From Woeseiaceae bacterium (GTDB taxonomy: Bacteria > Pseudomonadota > Gammaproteobacteria > Steroidobacterales > Woeseiaceae), in assembly GCA_021773135.1 (NCBI GenBank), contig JAJFKP010000056.1, forward strand, positions 62,001 through 126,000: a stretch of 64,000 nt of DNA, read 5' to 3'. The notes beneath the pieces were generated by a model, which worked only from the letters and a program-made list of their open reading frames with translations, was not told where the DNA came from and did not search any database. Shown here in pieces: positions 1-8,897 of this stretch; the stretch's first letter is position 1, and each line of letters begins with the position of its first letter. Made by a program: the position numbers and the translations under genes.

Positions 1-13
1 GTCTGATCTCGGC

Positions 14-2536
14 ATGGCGATGCGAACGTTGTTATCCAACGATGGAGAGACTGAAGCGCACATTCGCGCGACGCTGCAGAAACAATTCGACAACGGGATC
101 CTGCGCAAGGAAACCTATGAACTCGTACAAAATCTTCTCGGCAAGATCGTTACGGAAGAAATTGCCCGGGCACCGTTGCCGGAATCCAGCCTGATGGCTG
201 ACGAAATTTTCGCCGCCACGGCGGTCATCGAAGACCAGGCGCAGGCGCAGGTGGCCGCACAGGTCGCGGCACAAAAGCAGGTGGTACGAGAAGAACCGGC
301 CCCACGCGCTGAAAACAATCTGCAGGTGGGTTCGGTTCTGCGCGATCGATTTCTTCTAAAAGAACGCGTTGCCGAAGGAAGTATGGGTGTCGTTTACAAA
401 GCGCTTGACCGACGCCTGGCCGAGGCAGGTGAAGAAGCCTGTTATGTTGCGATCAAAGTCCTCAGTCCGAAATTGTCAGGAAACGGCACCGCGTTGCGTG
501 CACTGCAGCAGGAAGCAGCCAAAGGTCGCTGCCTGACTCATCCGAATATCGTCCGCTTCATCGACCTTGACAGGGAAGATGACCTGTACTTCATTATCAT
601 GGAGTGGATTGACGGGCGATCATTGTCGAGCATTCTCGACGAAAATGGCGGCAACGCGCTGGATGTTGATACTTCGCTGCGCATCGTACGCCAGACCGGC
701 AGTGCACTGGACTATGCGCATCAACGTGGCGTCGTGCATGCCGATGTCAAACCCGGAAATATTGTCATCACGCCTGCGGGAGATGTAAAGCTGATCGATT
801 TCGGCGTTGCACGGGTGCGTCAGAAACAGCATGAGAACAAGCCAAGGTTTGACCCGGCCGCGCTGCAGACCGGCGCGCCCGCATATTCAAGCATGCAGGT
901 TTTAACCGGTGAAGAGCCCGTGCCGGCGGACGATGTATTTTCACTGGCGTGTCTGCTTTACAGACTGATTGCCGGCTACCGTGTCTACGGACCGAGAAAT
1001 GCGGCGCAGGCAGCAGAGGACGGGATGGAGCCGCAGCAGCCGCAAGGTCTGAACGCCGCACAGTGGCAGCCGTTGAAGAAAGCGTTGTCCTATTCTCGCG
1101 TAACGCGCTTCCCGACGCCCGAGGCATTCATCAACGCGCTGGACGCGGTGACCAGCAGTGCGGCAAATGTGCAAAGTGTGCGACCGACAAAAGAACAAGC
1201 CGAAGACGCCATCGATTTGGCGGCCCCGGTAGCGATGGAAAAGAAAGCTGTGATCGCCGAGCCCCAAAGCGAAAACGCGGATGCCGGCGCGACAGACCTG
1301 CTTGCGACCCGGGAGTTTCCGCAGCCGAAAAAAAATACGATCAGAGCAATTCGTGCTGAGAACGAATCGATCATGTACGAGCGGGAAGACGACGCGCCGC
1401 GGGTATCTTTAGCGAGAGTCACGATTTTTGCAGCAATCGCGGTGGCGGCAGCTTTCATTGCTTCTCGGGACGACCTCGTCGACCGTATCGGTCAATTCAT
1501 TGAATCGAGCGACGTGACGGTTATCACCGCTGCCTTTAATCCTGACCCTGAAATTATCGATGCGCCGGTAATCGACGAATCATTACAGGATATCGCGGAA
1601 TTCGTACCCGCCGGAGAGGTGTCAGATGCGAATGCTGATCCAGCTACGGATGAGGCACCTGAAGCGCTTCAGACACAGCCGGAAATTGCGGCTACCGCGG
1701 TTGTCGGGACAGAATCCGGGGAAACAGAAGTTGCGGTTGCTACAGAAGAAGTAGCGGTAGCGGCAGAAGACCTGATCGACTGGTCGTCGCTGCCACCGGC
1801 GACAGTGACGATTACGCTGCCACCTGCTGGCAGCACCGCCGCGCTGACAAGCCTGGCAATACGTGAGGACAGCGGACCGGCTTTCGTGGATTTTCTGCGC
1901 ACAGACAGCACGGAAGAATTAACCATCAAATTGTCGGAAGCAGAATTTACCGGCAATAGATCTCCACTTGAGACCGGTCAATACGCACTTGATAGCGGCG
2001 GTGAGGTGCACTTCGCAATCGGGCAGGACCGCGCGAGATTGACGGTGTCCATGAGATCGAATCCGGTTCGCGAGGCCGACAGTGACGTTACTCTGCAGGT
2101 TGTTCCGGTCGGCGATACCGAAAATATTCTCGGAACAATCAGGCTAACGCTCGAGGATGACGATCAGCGCGCCTTCGAAGATGGCTTGCCACCGAATACG
2201 GTTGGCTTTGCGGTCAATCAGATTTCAGTGCGGGAATCTGATCCGGCAGCGCAAGTCGATGTCGTTCGTTTCAAAGCCGATAATGAATCTCTCGAAGTTG
2301 CATACGAGCTGACAGATGTGACGGCAACCGAAGGCCAGGATTATTTTGCGCCGGATCTCTCGGTGGTCTATTTCGCACCCGGGCAACGTTCTGCACGAAT
2401 TATCGTGCCGTTGGGGCAGGACACCAGGGTGGAAGCAGACGAGGCCTTCATGCTTAAACTGAATACTGCTTCCGCGCCGGCGGATTCCAATCTTTTTTCG
2501 CAAATCGCGGTTATGATCAGGGACGATGATACGTAG
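14..2536 (+). CDS. Membrane Ser/Thr protein kinase with C-terminal Calx-beta repeats
   Basis: Predicted transmembrane Hanks-type kinase of 840 residues. A helical N-terminal region (about 1-105) leads into a kinase domain (about 110-380). Visible motifs are a glycine-rich loop near 119-127 (EGSMGV), the VAIK lysine K148, the catalytic loop HADVKPGN at 242-249 (D244, K246, N249) and DFG at 262-264. The usual HRD arginine is Ala243, so this is a non-RD kinase. A hydrophobic segment at about 468-484 probably spans the inner membrane. An acidic linker follows, then two Calx-beta-like beta-sandwich repeats in the last 240 residues, each ending in an acidic EDDD or RDDD turn typical of the family. 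Calx-beta domains often bind calcium, so a periplasmic Ca2+ or adhesion input to a cytoplasmic kinase is inferred. The start lies 13 bases into the window, so an upstream start cannot be excluded. Substrate unknown. Confidence 0.85.
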   Translation: MAMRTLLSNDGETEAHIRATLQKQFDNGILRKETYELVQNLLGKIVTEEIARAPLPESSLMADEIFAATAVIEDQAQAQVAAQVAAQKQVVREEPAPRAENNLQVGSVLRDRFLLKERVAEGSMGVVYKALDRRLAEAGEEACYVAIKVLSPKLSGNGTALRALQQEAAKGRCLTHPNIVRFIDLDREDDLYFIIMEWIDGRSLSSILDENGGNALDVDTSLRIVRQTGSALDYAHQRGVVHADVKPGNIVITPAGDVKLIDFGVARVRQKQHENKPRFDPAALQTGAPAYSSMQVLTGEEPVPADDVFSLACLLYRLIAGYRVYGPRNAAQAAEDGMEPQQPQGLNAAQWQPLKKALSYSRVTRFPTPEAFINALDAVTSSAANVQSVRPTKEQAEDAIDLAAPVAMEKKAVIAEPQSENADAGATDLLATREFPQPKKNTIRAIRAENESIMYEREDDAPRVSLARVTIFAAIAVAAAFIASRDDLVDRIGQFIESSDVTVITAAFNPDPEIIDAPVIDESLQDIAEFVPAGEVSDANADPATDEAPEALQTQPEIAATAVVGTESGETEVAVATEEVAVAAEDLIDWSSLPPATVTITLPPAGSTAALTSLAIREDSGPAFVDFLRTDSTEELTIKLSEAEFTGNRSPLETGQYALDSGGEVHFAIGQDRARLTVSMRSNPVREADSDVTLQVVPVGDTENILGTIRLTLEDDDQRAFEDGLPPNTVGFAVNQISVRESDPAAQVDVVRFKADNESLEVAYELTDVTATEGQDYFAPDLSVVYFAPGQRSARIIVPLGQDTRVEADEAFMLKLNTASAPADSNLFSQIAVMIRDDDT

Positions 2537-2550
2537 AATAAGACTCTATA

Positions 2551-2579
2551 CCTGAGAGTTTTAAACGACCCCTGAGAGT
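2551..2579 (+). repeat. Tandem CCTGAGAGT repeats upstream of ilvD
   Basis: The nonamer CCTGAGAGT occurs at 2551-2559 and again at 2571-2579, exactly 20 bp start to start, about two helical turns. The second copy supplies the GAGAG ribosome-binding site of ilvD. A CTATAC -10-like hexamer lies just before the first copy. Spacing and position suggest an operator or translational control site, but two copies of nine bases could also be chance. Confidence 0.35.
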
Positions 2580-2586
2580 ACGAACA

Positions 2587-4272
2587 ATGGAAGAGAAAGA
2601 ACTGCGGCGCTACTCCCGCGTTGTTGTCGATGGTGTGGCTCAAGCGCCGAGCCGCGCGATGTTGCGGGCCGTTGGCTTCGAGGAAGGCGATTTTAATCGT
2701 CCGCAAATTGGCGTTGCTTCGACCTGGAGCATGATTACGCCTTGCAACATGCATATTCATGACCTTGCAGAGAAGGCTGCAGCCGGCGCGGATGCAGCGG
2801 GCGGCAAGTCAATCATCTTTAACACGATTACGGTATCCGATGGCATCGCGATGGGAACGCCCGGCATGCGCTATTCACTGGTATCGAGGGAGATCATCGC
2901 AGATTCAATTGAAGCGGTGGCAGGAGCCGAAGGATTCGATGGCATCATCGCAATTGGCGGATGTGACAAGAATATGCCCGCCTGTGTCATGGCGATGGCT
3001 CGCTTGAATCGTCCGGCGGTGTTTGTTTATGGTGGCACCATCAAACCTGGCGAACAGCGTCGCGATATCGTGTCCGTTTTCGAGGCGGTTGGCGCGCACG
3101 CCGGCGGCAAGATCGGGGACGAGGAATTGTTGCAAGTAGAGCAGACCGCCATCCCCGGGCCCGGTGCCTGTGGCGGCATGTACACCGCGAATACCATGGC
3201 ATCGGCCATCGAGGCGCTTGGTATGAGCCTTGCGAACAGCTCCGCACAGGAAGCAATATCAGAGAGTAAAGCTGATGACTGCCTGCGGGCGGGAGAGGCG
3301 GTGCTGAATCTGCTCAGGAAAAACATAAGGCCGCGGGACATCATGACCCGGGAGGCTTTCGAAAATGCGATTACGATGGTTAACGCAATCGGTGGTTCAA
3401 CCAATGCCGTTATGCACCTCATGGCGATGGCCAGAGAGGCTGATGTACGGCTTGAGCTGGACGATTTCACACGCATAGGCGCGCGGACACCGGTCTTGGC
3501 CGACGTCAAGCCGAGTGGCAAATACCTGATGTCTGAGTTGATCGAAATTGGTGGTATTCAACCATTAATGAAACGATTGCTTGATCGCGGATTGCTGCAC
3601 GGCGACTGCATGACCGTCACCGGCCAGACGTTGGCGGAAAACCTTGCTGAAGTAGAGGACTATCCGGCCGGTCAGCAAATTGTGCGGGACTTTGATGATC
3701 CCATAAAGCCGGAAGGGCACCTGGTCATCCTGTACGGCAATCTCGCAGAGGACGGTGCGGTCGCAAAAATCACGGGCAAGGAAGGCTTGCATTTCGAAGG
3801 TACGGCGAAGGTATACCATTCCGAGGAACTTGCTTTGCAGGCGATTCTTGACGGCAATGTCGTCGCCGGCGATGTCGTGGTTATCCGTTACGAAGGCCCG
3901 AAAGGTGGTCCCGGTATGCGGGAAATGCTTAGTCCGACTGGCGCGATAATGGGCAAAGGACTAGGTGACGAAGTTGCACTGATCACCGACGGGCGTTTCT
4001 CGGGAGGCAGCCACGGGTTCGTCGTTGGGCACGTATCACCAGAAGCGGCCGTCGGCGGCGCAATTGCCTTAGTCGAGGACGGTGACCGCATCGTCATCGA
4101 TGCGCAGGATTGCCGCATCGATCTGAAAATACCGGACGAGGAGCTGGCCAGGCGCCGCGCGGCGTGGAAGAGACCAAAGTCCAGCGTTAGCACCGGGATT
4201 CTGGCCAAATACCGGGCCGAGGTCCTTTCGGCGTCGGAGGGCGCCGTCACGGTGGCCCCGCCGTGGGAGTGA
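2587..4272 (+). CDS. ilvD: Dihydroxy-acid dehydratase
   Basis: Dehydrates 2,3-dihydroxy-isovalerate and 2,3-dihydroxy-3-methylvalerate to the 2-keto acids, the third common step of valine, leucine and isoleucine synthesis, in the cytoplasm. The 561-residue protein belongs to the IlvD/Edd family. Three conserved cysteines expected to hold the Fe-S cluster are visible: C53 (TPCN), C126 (GGCDKN) and C195 (GPGACGG). The length fits the shorter IlvD class rather than the roughly 616-residue E. coli type. The start follows GAGAG by about eight bases. It stands apart from the ilvC-leuA-ilvE-leuCDB operon about 6 kb away on the opposite strand and shows no attenuator of its own, only the tandem repeats upstream. 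Identification is firm. Confidence 0.97.
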   Translation: MEEKELRRYSRVVVDGVAQAPSRAMLRAVGFEEGDFNRPQIGVASTWSMITPCNMHIHDLAEKAAAGADAAGGKSIIFNTITVSDGIAMGTPGMRYSLVSREIIADSIEAVAGAEGFDGIIAIGGCDKNMPACVMAMARLNRPAVFVYGGTIKPGEQRRDIVSVFEAVGAHAGGKIGDEELLQVEQTAIPGPGACGGMYTANTMASAIEALGMSLANSSAQEAISESKADDCLRAGEAVLNLLRKNIRPRDIMTREAFENAITMVNAIGGSTNAVMHLMAMAREADVRLELDDFTRIGARTPVLADVKPSGKYLMSELIEIGGIQPLMKRLLDRGLLHGDCMTVTGQTLAENLAEVEDYPAGQQIVRDFDDPIKPEGHLVILYGNLAEDGAVAKITGKEGLHFEGTAKVYHSEELALQAILDGNVVAGDVVVIRYEGPKGGPGMREMLSPTGAIMGKGLGDEVALITDGRFSGGSHGFVVGHVSPEAAVGGAIALVEDGDRIVIDAQDCRIDLKIPDEELARRRAAWKRPKSSVSTGILAKYRAEVLSASEGAVTVAPPWE

Positions 4273-4379
4273 AAATCTGGCGGTCAAACTTGACCTGAGC
4301 GGCCGCGTCGGATTTACTTCGTCGACTTAATTGATATCTGCCCACGTATTGTGCCGTGGTGTCGACAAAATCGATGCCC

Positions 4380-4472
4380 GATAATACCTAAAACCAATGG
4401 CGCGCCAGAGGTGCGTGGGTAAGAACGACGGGGAAACTGGCCGCTTATAAGAGCCTGGAAACTGTCATAAAG
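4380..4472 (+). promoter_or_regulatory. Candidate structured leader upstream of lysA
   Basis: A GATAAT -10-like hexamer at 4380-4385 would start a transcript near 4392. That leader is about 110 nt and ends in the intrinsic terminator at 4473-4502, only 18 bases before the lysA start. The leader can fold with GCCAG (from about 4405) pairing CTGGC (to about 4441). It carries GAGGTGCG near 4408 and CTGTCAT near 4462. Both resemble conserved blocks of the lysine riboswitch, but only about 50 nt separate them, too little for the five-helix fold. A 17-codon frame from the ATG at 4397 is not lysine-rich. It could be a reduced riboswitch, another attenuator or a terminated small RNA. Confidence 0.35.
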
Positions 4473-4502
4473 CCCGCAAGGATCTCCGTGCGGGTTTTTT
4501 TT
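4473..4502 (+). terminator. Intrinsic terminator before lysA
   Basis: CCCGCA (4473-4478) pairs with TGCGGG (4489-4494), followed by eight T residues (4495-4502). It could end ilvD transcripts, but its place immediately before the lysA start codon also allows an attenuation role. Confidence 0.75.
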
Positions 4503-4520
4503 GCCCGGGATATATTAAAA

Positions 4521-5666
4521 ATGCACGACAACGAACAACAAGCTTGGTGGGTGAGAAAACGCAATACGTTGTTGGACATAGCCGATAAAAATCTTAACGC
4601 CTACGTCTACGACCTGGAAACAATAGAGAAAGCGGCGCTAGACATGCTGGCGTTGAAATCGGTGTCGCGTGTCCTCTATGCGATGAAGGCAAATTTTAAT
4701 CCGGAGGTACTGCGCACACTGGCAAACACGGGTATCGATTTTGACTGTGTTTCCCCCGGGGAGGTCCTGCATCTTCGCGCAGCGCTGGCGGACGATGCCA
4801 CCGGTCGAATCCTGTTTACGCCAAACTTTGCGCCGCGCGAAGAATACGAGTGGGGCATACGGGAAGGTCTTCGCGTAACTCTGGACAATCTTTTTCCATT
4901 GAAAGCGTGGCCGGAGTTGTTTGCAGGTACACGTCTTTTCGTAAGGATCGATCCGAACCAGGGCGGTGGTCACCACGAACATGTCGTCACCGTCGGCAAG
5001 CGCTCCAAATTCGGAGTCTCACTCCAGGAGCTTGACGAGCTGGTTGCTCTGGTTGACGCTGCAGACGCAACCATAATTGGTATTCATGCGCACAGCGGGT
5101 CCGGGATCCTGGAACCTGCAAACTGGCAGGCAGTGGCTGGCGCATTGCTGGCCGCGGCTGAACGATTTCCGGAAGTCGAGGTGCTGGATCTCGGCGGCGG
5201 CATAGGTGTACCCGACAAACGTGGTGATCCGATTTTTGATCTGTCACTTCTTGATCAATACCTGGCTGAATTCAAGGCCAGCCATCCAGCCTACGAGCTT
5301 TGGCTGGAGCCCGGTCGTTATCTGGTGGCTGTCGCCGGCGTGCTGCTGGCCCACGTAACGCAGTTGAAAGGTAAGGGCGACATGCAGTATGTCGGTGTTA
5401 GCACCGGCATCAACGCCCTGATTCGTCCCGCACTGTATGGCGCGTATCACGAGATCGTAAACCTCACTCGAATCAACCAAGACGCCAGTGAGCGGGTGAC
5501 CGTCGTTGGGCCAATCTGCGAAACCGGTGACAAGTTCGGTACCGATCGCCAATTTCCAGCGAGCAAGGAAAACGACGTCGTGGCAATTGCGACAGCGGGC
5601 GCTTACGGCCGGGTTATGAGTTCCAGCTATAATCTCAGGGAGATACCTCCCGAAGTTACCATCTAG
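4521..5666 (+). CDS. lysA: Diaminopimelate decarboxylase (PLP, fold III)
   Basis: Converts meso-diaminopimelate to lysine, the last step of lysine synthesis. The 381-residue protein shows the fold-III PLP signature AMKANFNP (Schiff-base lysine), IHAHSGSG, GGGIG, EPGR, GPICETGD (active-site Cys of the partner chain) and the AGAYG tail. The opening WWVRKR segment and overall length resemble, from memory, the C-terminal decarboxylase half of bifunctional LysAC proteins of Xanthomonas, but no aspartokinase precedes it here. ATG 4521 is preferred because an in-frame start at 4488 lies inside the terminator. No clear Shine-Dalgarno is visible, only an A-rich TATATTAAAA. Related ornithine/arginine decarboxylases are less likely given CETGD and the overall match. 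Confidence 0.87.
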   Translation: MHDNEQQAWWVRKRNTLLDIADKNLNAYVYDLETIEKAALDMLALKSVSRVLYAMKANFNPEVLRTLANTGIDFDCVSPGEVLHLRAALADDATGRILFTPNFAPREEYEWGIREGLRVTLDNLFPLKAWPELFAGTRLFVRIDPNQGGGHHEHVVTVGKRSKFGVSLQELDELVALVDAADATIIGIHAHSGSGILEPANWQAVAGALLAAAERFPEVEVLDLGGGIGVPDKRGDPIFDLSLLDQYLAEFKASHPAYELWLEPGRYLVAVAGVLLAHVTQLKGKGDMQYVGVSTGINALIRPALYGAYHEIVNLTRINQDASERVTVVGPICETGDKFGTDRQFPASKENDVVAIATAGAYGRVMSSSYNLREIPPEVTI

Positions 5667-5717
5667 TTCGGTCCGGGGTGTATTACGCCAGCGCCGAAAA
5701 ACACACGGAGGATAGCG

Positions 5718-6185
5718 ATGCCGGGTAAGCTTTTTCTTGCACTCATGGTCGTATTTACGACGTCTCTAACGGTTGTCGCTGACGACGAAGCTGCCAGTGC
5801 AAAACTGCACCAGTACTTTGCGGCATTCAACGAAAAAGATGTCGACCGTATCGCAACAAGTATCTATTCGACGCCCGTCCAGATCGGCGCTGCCAGTGGA
5901 CATCGCATCTATGCGGACCCGCAGGACGCTATCGATAATCTGAATCGATTGTATGAGCAAATCGAAGCGCAGGGCTGGGTTGAATCTCGCATTGCAAATC
6001 TTGAAATATGTGTTGCATCGCCAACGCTGGCACTGGTCGATACTCGTTATTCCCGAATTGGCAGCGACGGTAAACCGATTCCGCCAGCGATAAGAACGAC
6101 GCTCTACGTGTTGCAGAAAATTAATGACGACTGGCGAATTGTGGCGTTTTATGGCCATGACAGCGACCGTCGGCCGACATGTTGA
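5718..6185 (+). CDS. Secreted NTF2/SnoaL-like protein
   Basis: Small 155-residue protein with an apparent Sec signal peptide (about 1-21, hydrophobic core LFLALMVVF, cleavage near VVA-DDE). A cone-shaped NTF2/SnoaL-like domain follows, recognised by the opening helix (LHQYFAAFNEKDVDRI) and the closing strands (LVDTRYSRIG, RTTLYVLQKINDDWRIVAFYG). These folds serve as small isomerases or ligand-binding modules. No catalytic set can be assigned, so function is unknown. A GGAGG-type site precedes the ATG. It sits 13 bp before a Tat-exported Rossmann protein, so the two probably form a periplasmic pair. Confidence 0.7.
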   Translation: MPGKLFLALMVVFTTSLTVVADDEAASAKLHQYFAAFNEKDVDRIATSIYSTPVQIGAASGHRIYADPQDAIDNLNRLYEQIEAQGWVESRIANLEICVASPTLALVDTRYSRIGSDGKPIPPAIRTTLYVLQKINDDWRIVAFYGHDSDRRPTC

Positions 6186-6198
6186 CCGGCGGCAAAGC

Positions 6199-7293
6199 AT
6201 GAGTTCGCGCAGAGAATTCATAACGACATCATTGGGCGTAACGGTTGCGGGTTTGTTTGGGACGCAGCTTGGTTTCAGCCAGTCAGCGCCGCATAGCGGG
6301 CTTAGTATCCTGGTGCTGGGCGGGACCGGATTCATCGGTCCCCACTTTGTCCGGCATGCTATGGAGCGAGGGCATCGAGTAACCCTGTTCAATCGGGGAC
6401 GTACCAACACACACCTGTTCCCGGACGCAGAAAAACTGGTTGGTGACAGAAACAGCGACCTAACTGCGCTGGAGGGGCGCCGATGGGATGGCGTGCTGGA
6501 TAATTCCGGCTACACACCGTTACAGGTTCGACAAAGTGTCGATCTCTTACGAAACGCATGTGACCAGTATTTGTTTACATCCACGAGAGCGGTCTATACA
6601 GATTTCAGTGCAGAGGTTATGGACGAGGATGCTCCGGTGGGGCCGAAAGATGTACCGGAATCGGAATGGTCGGGTTATGGCCCCAATAAGGTACTTGCAG
6701 AGCGCATCGTTCAGGACGGCTTCGGCGCCCGTACACTGATTGCACGCCCACCTGTGATTGTCGGTCCGGGTGATCGAACGGATCGATTCACCTATTGGGT
6801 AGACCGTCTGGATGATGGCGGCAATGTGCTGGTGCAGGGCGATCCTGACGATCCTATACAGTTTGTGGACGTCCGGGACCTTGCCGAGTTCTACGTGCAC
6901 CTATTGGAAAATTCGATCACCGGTATCTACAACACGGAGGGGCCGGCATCGGCGCTGAATACTGCGGGCCTGGTTCATGGTGTCAGAGCAATCACCGCCA
7001 CCGCGTCGAAACTTCATTGGTTACCGTGGGATTTTCTGCTCGCGCAGGGTGAGACGCCGCAGGACAGCCTGGCATTCTGGCAGCCTCCGAGGGGCCGCTA
7101 TCTTAACTATGGCAGGATGGTCAATCGCAGGGCGATAGAGAAAGGCATGCGTTTCCGGCCGCTGGCCGCAACCGCGAACGATACGCTCGACTGGCACCGG
7201 TCACGACCCGCGGCAGCGCAGCAAACGCTGCGAGCCGGGTTAACGCGTGATCGGGAGCGGATATTGCTGGTCCGCTATCGTGATTCTCGGTAA
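6199..7293 (+). CDS. Tat-exported NAD-dependent epimerase/dehydratase-like protein
   Basis: A 364-residue extended-SDR protein. The N-terminus carries a twin-arginine motif (SSRREFI) and a hydrophobic stretch ending near GFSQSA, so export of a folded protein, perhaps with its nucleotide bound, is predicted. The Rossmann motif LGGTGFIG follows at about 37-44, and a YGPNK (Y-x3-K) catalytic pair is seen further on. ATG 6199 is chosen because it puts the RR motif at the N-terminus. A longer frame from 6124 would overlap the upstream gene and bury the signal. Relatives usually act on nucleotide sugars or isoflavone-like substrates in the cytoplasm; the substrate here is unknown. It is probably co-transcribed with the secreted NTF2-like gene just upstream. 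Confidence 0.78.
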   Translation: MSSRREFITTSLGVTVAGLFGTQLGFSQSAPHSGLSILVLGGTGFIGPHFVRHAMERGHRVTLFNRGRTNTHLFPDAEKLVGDRNSDLTALEGRRWDGVLDNSGYTPLQVRQSVDLLRNACDQYLFTSTRAVYTDFSAEVMDEDAPVGPKDVPESEWSGYGPNKVLAERIVQDGFGARTLIARPPVIVGPGDRTDRFTYWVDRLDDGGNVLVQGDPDDPIQFVDVRDLAEFYVHLLENSITGIYNTEGPASALNTAGLVHGVRAITATASKLHWLPWDFLLAQGETPQDSLAFWQPPRGRYLNYGRMVNRRAIEKGMRFRPLAATANDTLDWHRSRPAAAQQTLRAGLTRDRERILLVRYRDSR

Positions 7294-7371
7294 TAAAAGA
7301 CTTTAATAAACATATATAACTTATTGTTAAATAATGTTAATAATTTTGTTTTTTGGGTGCATCATTTGCAA

Positions 7372-7728
7372 ATGAGTGACTCCTTTTGCAGCGCTATTCG
7401 CGAGAAACTGCTGCACATTCGGGCAGAGCTTATGGCTGTCGCCGCGACCGGAGCTGCGTCTTCGCAGGTTGTGGAACTGGACCAGGCAAAGGTTGGTCGA
7501 TTGTCACGGATGGACGCGCTCCAGGCGCAGGCGATGTCGAAGGCCTCAGGGCTCCGCAGAGAGCAAACGCTGCAGCTGGTAGCTCAGGCCCTGGCACGGC
7601 TCGATTCGGGCGATTACGGCGATTGCAGGGGCTGTGACGAGCCCATTGACCGCAAACGGCTGCAGTCCGACCCGACTGCCTTCTTGTGTATCGACTGTGC
7701 GACGAAAAATGAGCGGCCAAGACCCTAG
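7372..7728 (+). CDS. DksA/TraR-type zinc-finger protein
   Basis: A 118-residue protein with an N-terminal alpha-helical hairpin and a C-terminal four-cysteine zinc finger (CRGC, then CIDC), preceded by the family signature ALARLDSGDYGDC. DksA-family proteins enter the RNA polymerase secondary channel and modulate initiation with ppGpp. This one is shorter than true DksA (about 150 residues) and lacks the clear acidic DxxDxA coiled-coil tip, so it is more like the TraR/DksA-like group of uncertain function. ATG 7372 is chosen over an in-frame ATG at 7324 that lies in the AT-rich upstream leader. It is convergent with hisC. Confidence 0.8.
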   Translation: MSDSFCSAIREKLLHIRAELMAVAATGAASSQVVELDQAKVGRLSRMDALQAQAMSKASGLRREQTLQLVAQALARLDSGDYGDCRGCDEPIDRKRLQSDPTAFLCIDCATKNERPRP

Positions 7729-7808
7729 ATTGAGGCCCTGGATTACAGCGCGATGAGCCCGCTGATAGCCGTCGGGGCAAACGGCCATCGGTCTGGCGGG
7801 GTATTCGA

Positions 7809-8897
7809 TCAACCGGAGGGCTTTTTCATGACGCTTGTCTCGAAGTCTTTTAGTGTGGCCAGGAAGGCATCGTTCTCGCTCGGACTGCCGATCGTGATCC
7901 GGGCGCAGTTTTTCAGTCCGGGCTGGTCGCCATAGCCCAGGACCAGTATTCCTCTCGACTTTAGGTGTGCGAGCACCGCGGGCTGGTCAGCCAGTTGAAA
8001 CAGTATGAAATTTCCGTGCGACGGCCAAATTCGTTCGACGCAGCGTATGTTGTCCAATGCATGCAACAGTCGCTCACGTTCGGCGACAATCCTGGCAATG
8101 CCGGCTTCAGCGGCGGCCAGGCCGACTTCGCCCAGGGCTTGCAGAACATATGTGACCGCCGGGGTTGAAAACGAGAACGGCGGGAGCACTTTGGCAAGTA
8201 TGTCGATGACCGTTTCGTCAGCAATCACTGCCCCGCAACGGGCACCTGCCAACGCATAGGCTTTAGATAACGTTCGCAGAACGACGAGGTTTTCATGGGC
8301 GTCAATGTTGGCAGCAAGCGAATTCTGTTGCGAGAATTCGATGTAGGCCTCGTCCACGACAACTATCGATTGTCCCTCGCGAGCGGTCGCGATATTCGCA
8401 ATATCACGGTATGTCGCAATATTGCCGGTTGGATTGTTTGGGCTGCAAATAAATATTAATTTCGTTTCGTCGGTGCACGCATCCAGGACGGCGTTCGCAT
8501 TGAGGGCGAAATCGGCAGCAGGCGATAATGGCACGCTGATGGTCTCAGCATCCTGTATCTGGCCAAAATACCCATACAGCTCGAAGGTCGGCGGCAGCGT
8601 TATCAGGCTGTCCTGCCCCGGACGACAAAAAGCGCGAATCAGAATATCAATGCCTTCGCTGCTGCCGCGCGTGACCAGCAAGTTATCGCTCGAGACGTCG
8701 TATAACTCCGCAAGTTTTGCGCGCAGGCCGGACGGGCGGATCTCCGGATACCGGTTTAATCCCAGGCTGTCATCCGGGGATCGGTGGCTGTCAGGCGCCT
8801 CATTCGCATTCAGTCGGATGCTGCTTTGGTCCTGGGCGCCCGTCATCAGGGTGCGCAAAGACTGTACGCTCTTGCGTGCAATTTGGTTCGCAGTCAT
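7809..8897 (-). CDS. hisC: Histidinol-phosphate aminotransferase
   Basis: PLP fold-I aminotransferase (362 residues) that transaminates imidazole-acetol phosphate with glutamate in histidine synthesis. Visible are LNANEAP near the N-terminus, the cofactor loop GSSEGID, SPNNPTG, VVDEAYIEF, and the PLP lysine in TLSKAYALAGARCG, all typical of HisC. ATG 8897 is preferred, with GGGAA upstream; a TTG start at 8942 would add 15 residues. No other his gene is in the window, so hisC is detached from the histidine operon. Detached HisC-like enzymes can also act on aromatic substrates, so dual specificity is possible. Confidence 0.92.
   Translation of the reverse strand: MTANQIARKSVQSLRTLMTGAQDQSSIRLNANEAPDSHRSPDDSLGLNRYPEIRPSGLRAKLAELYDVSSDNLLVTRGSSEGIDILIRAFCRPGQDSLITLPPTFELYGYFGQIQDAETISVPLSPAADFALNANAVLDACTDETKLIFICSPNNPTGNIATYRDIANIATAREGQSIVVVDEAYIEFSQQNSLAANIDAHENLVVLRTLSKAYALAGARCGAVIADETVIDILAKVLPPFSFSTPAVTYVLQALGEVGLAAAEAGIARIVAERERLLHALDNIRCVERIWPSHGNFILFQLADQPAVLAHLKSRGILVLGYGDQPGLKNCARITIGSPSENDAFLATLKDFETSVMKKPSG

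Noticed and set aside
4397-4450. 17-codon frame as a lysine leader peptide
   Set aside because: It has a single lysine codon and no stall-type run, so it does not support ribosome-mediated lysine attenuation.
4400-4470. Canonical lysine riboswitch
   Set aside because: Two conserved-looking blocks exist, but the roughly 50 nt between them cannot hold the full five-helix aptamer.
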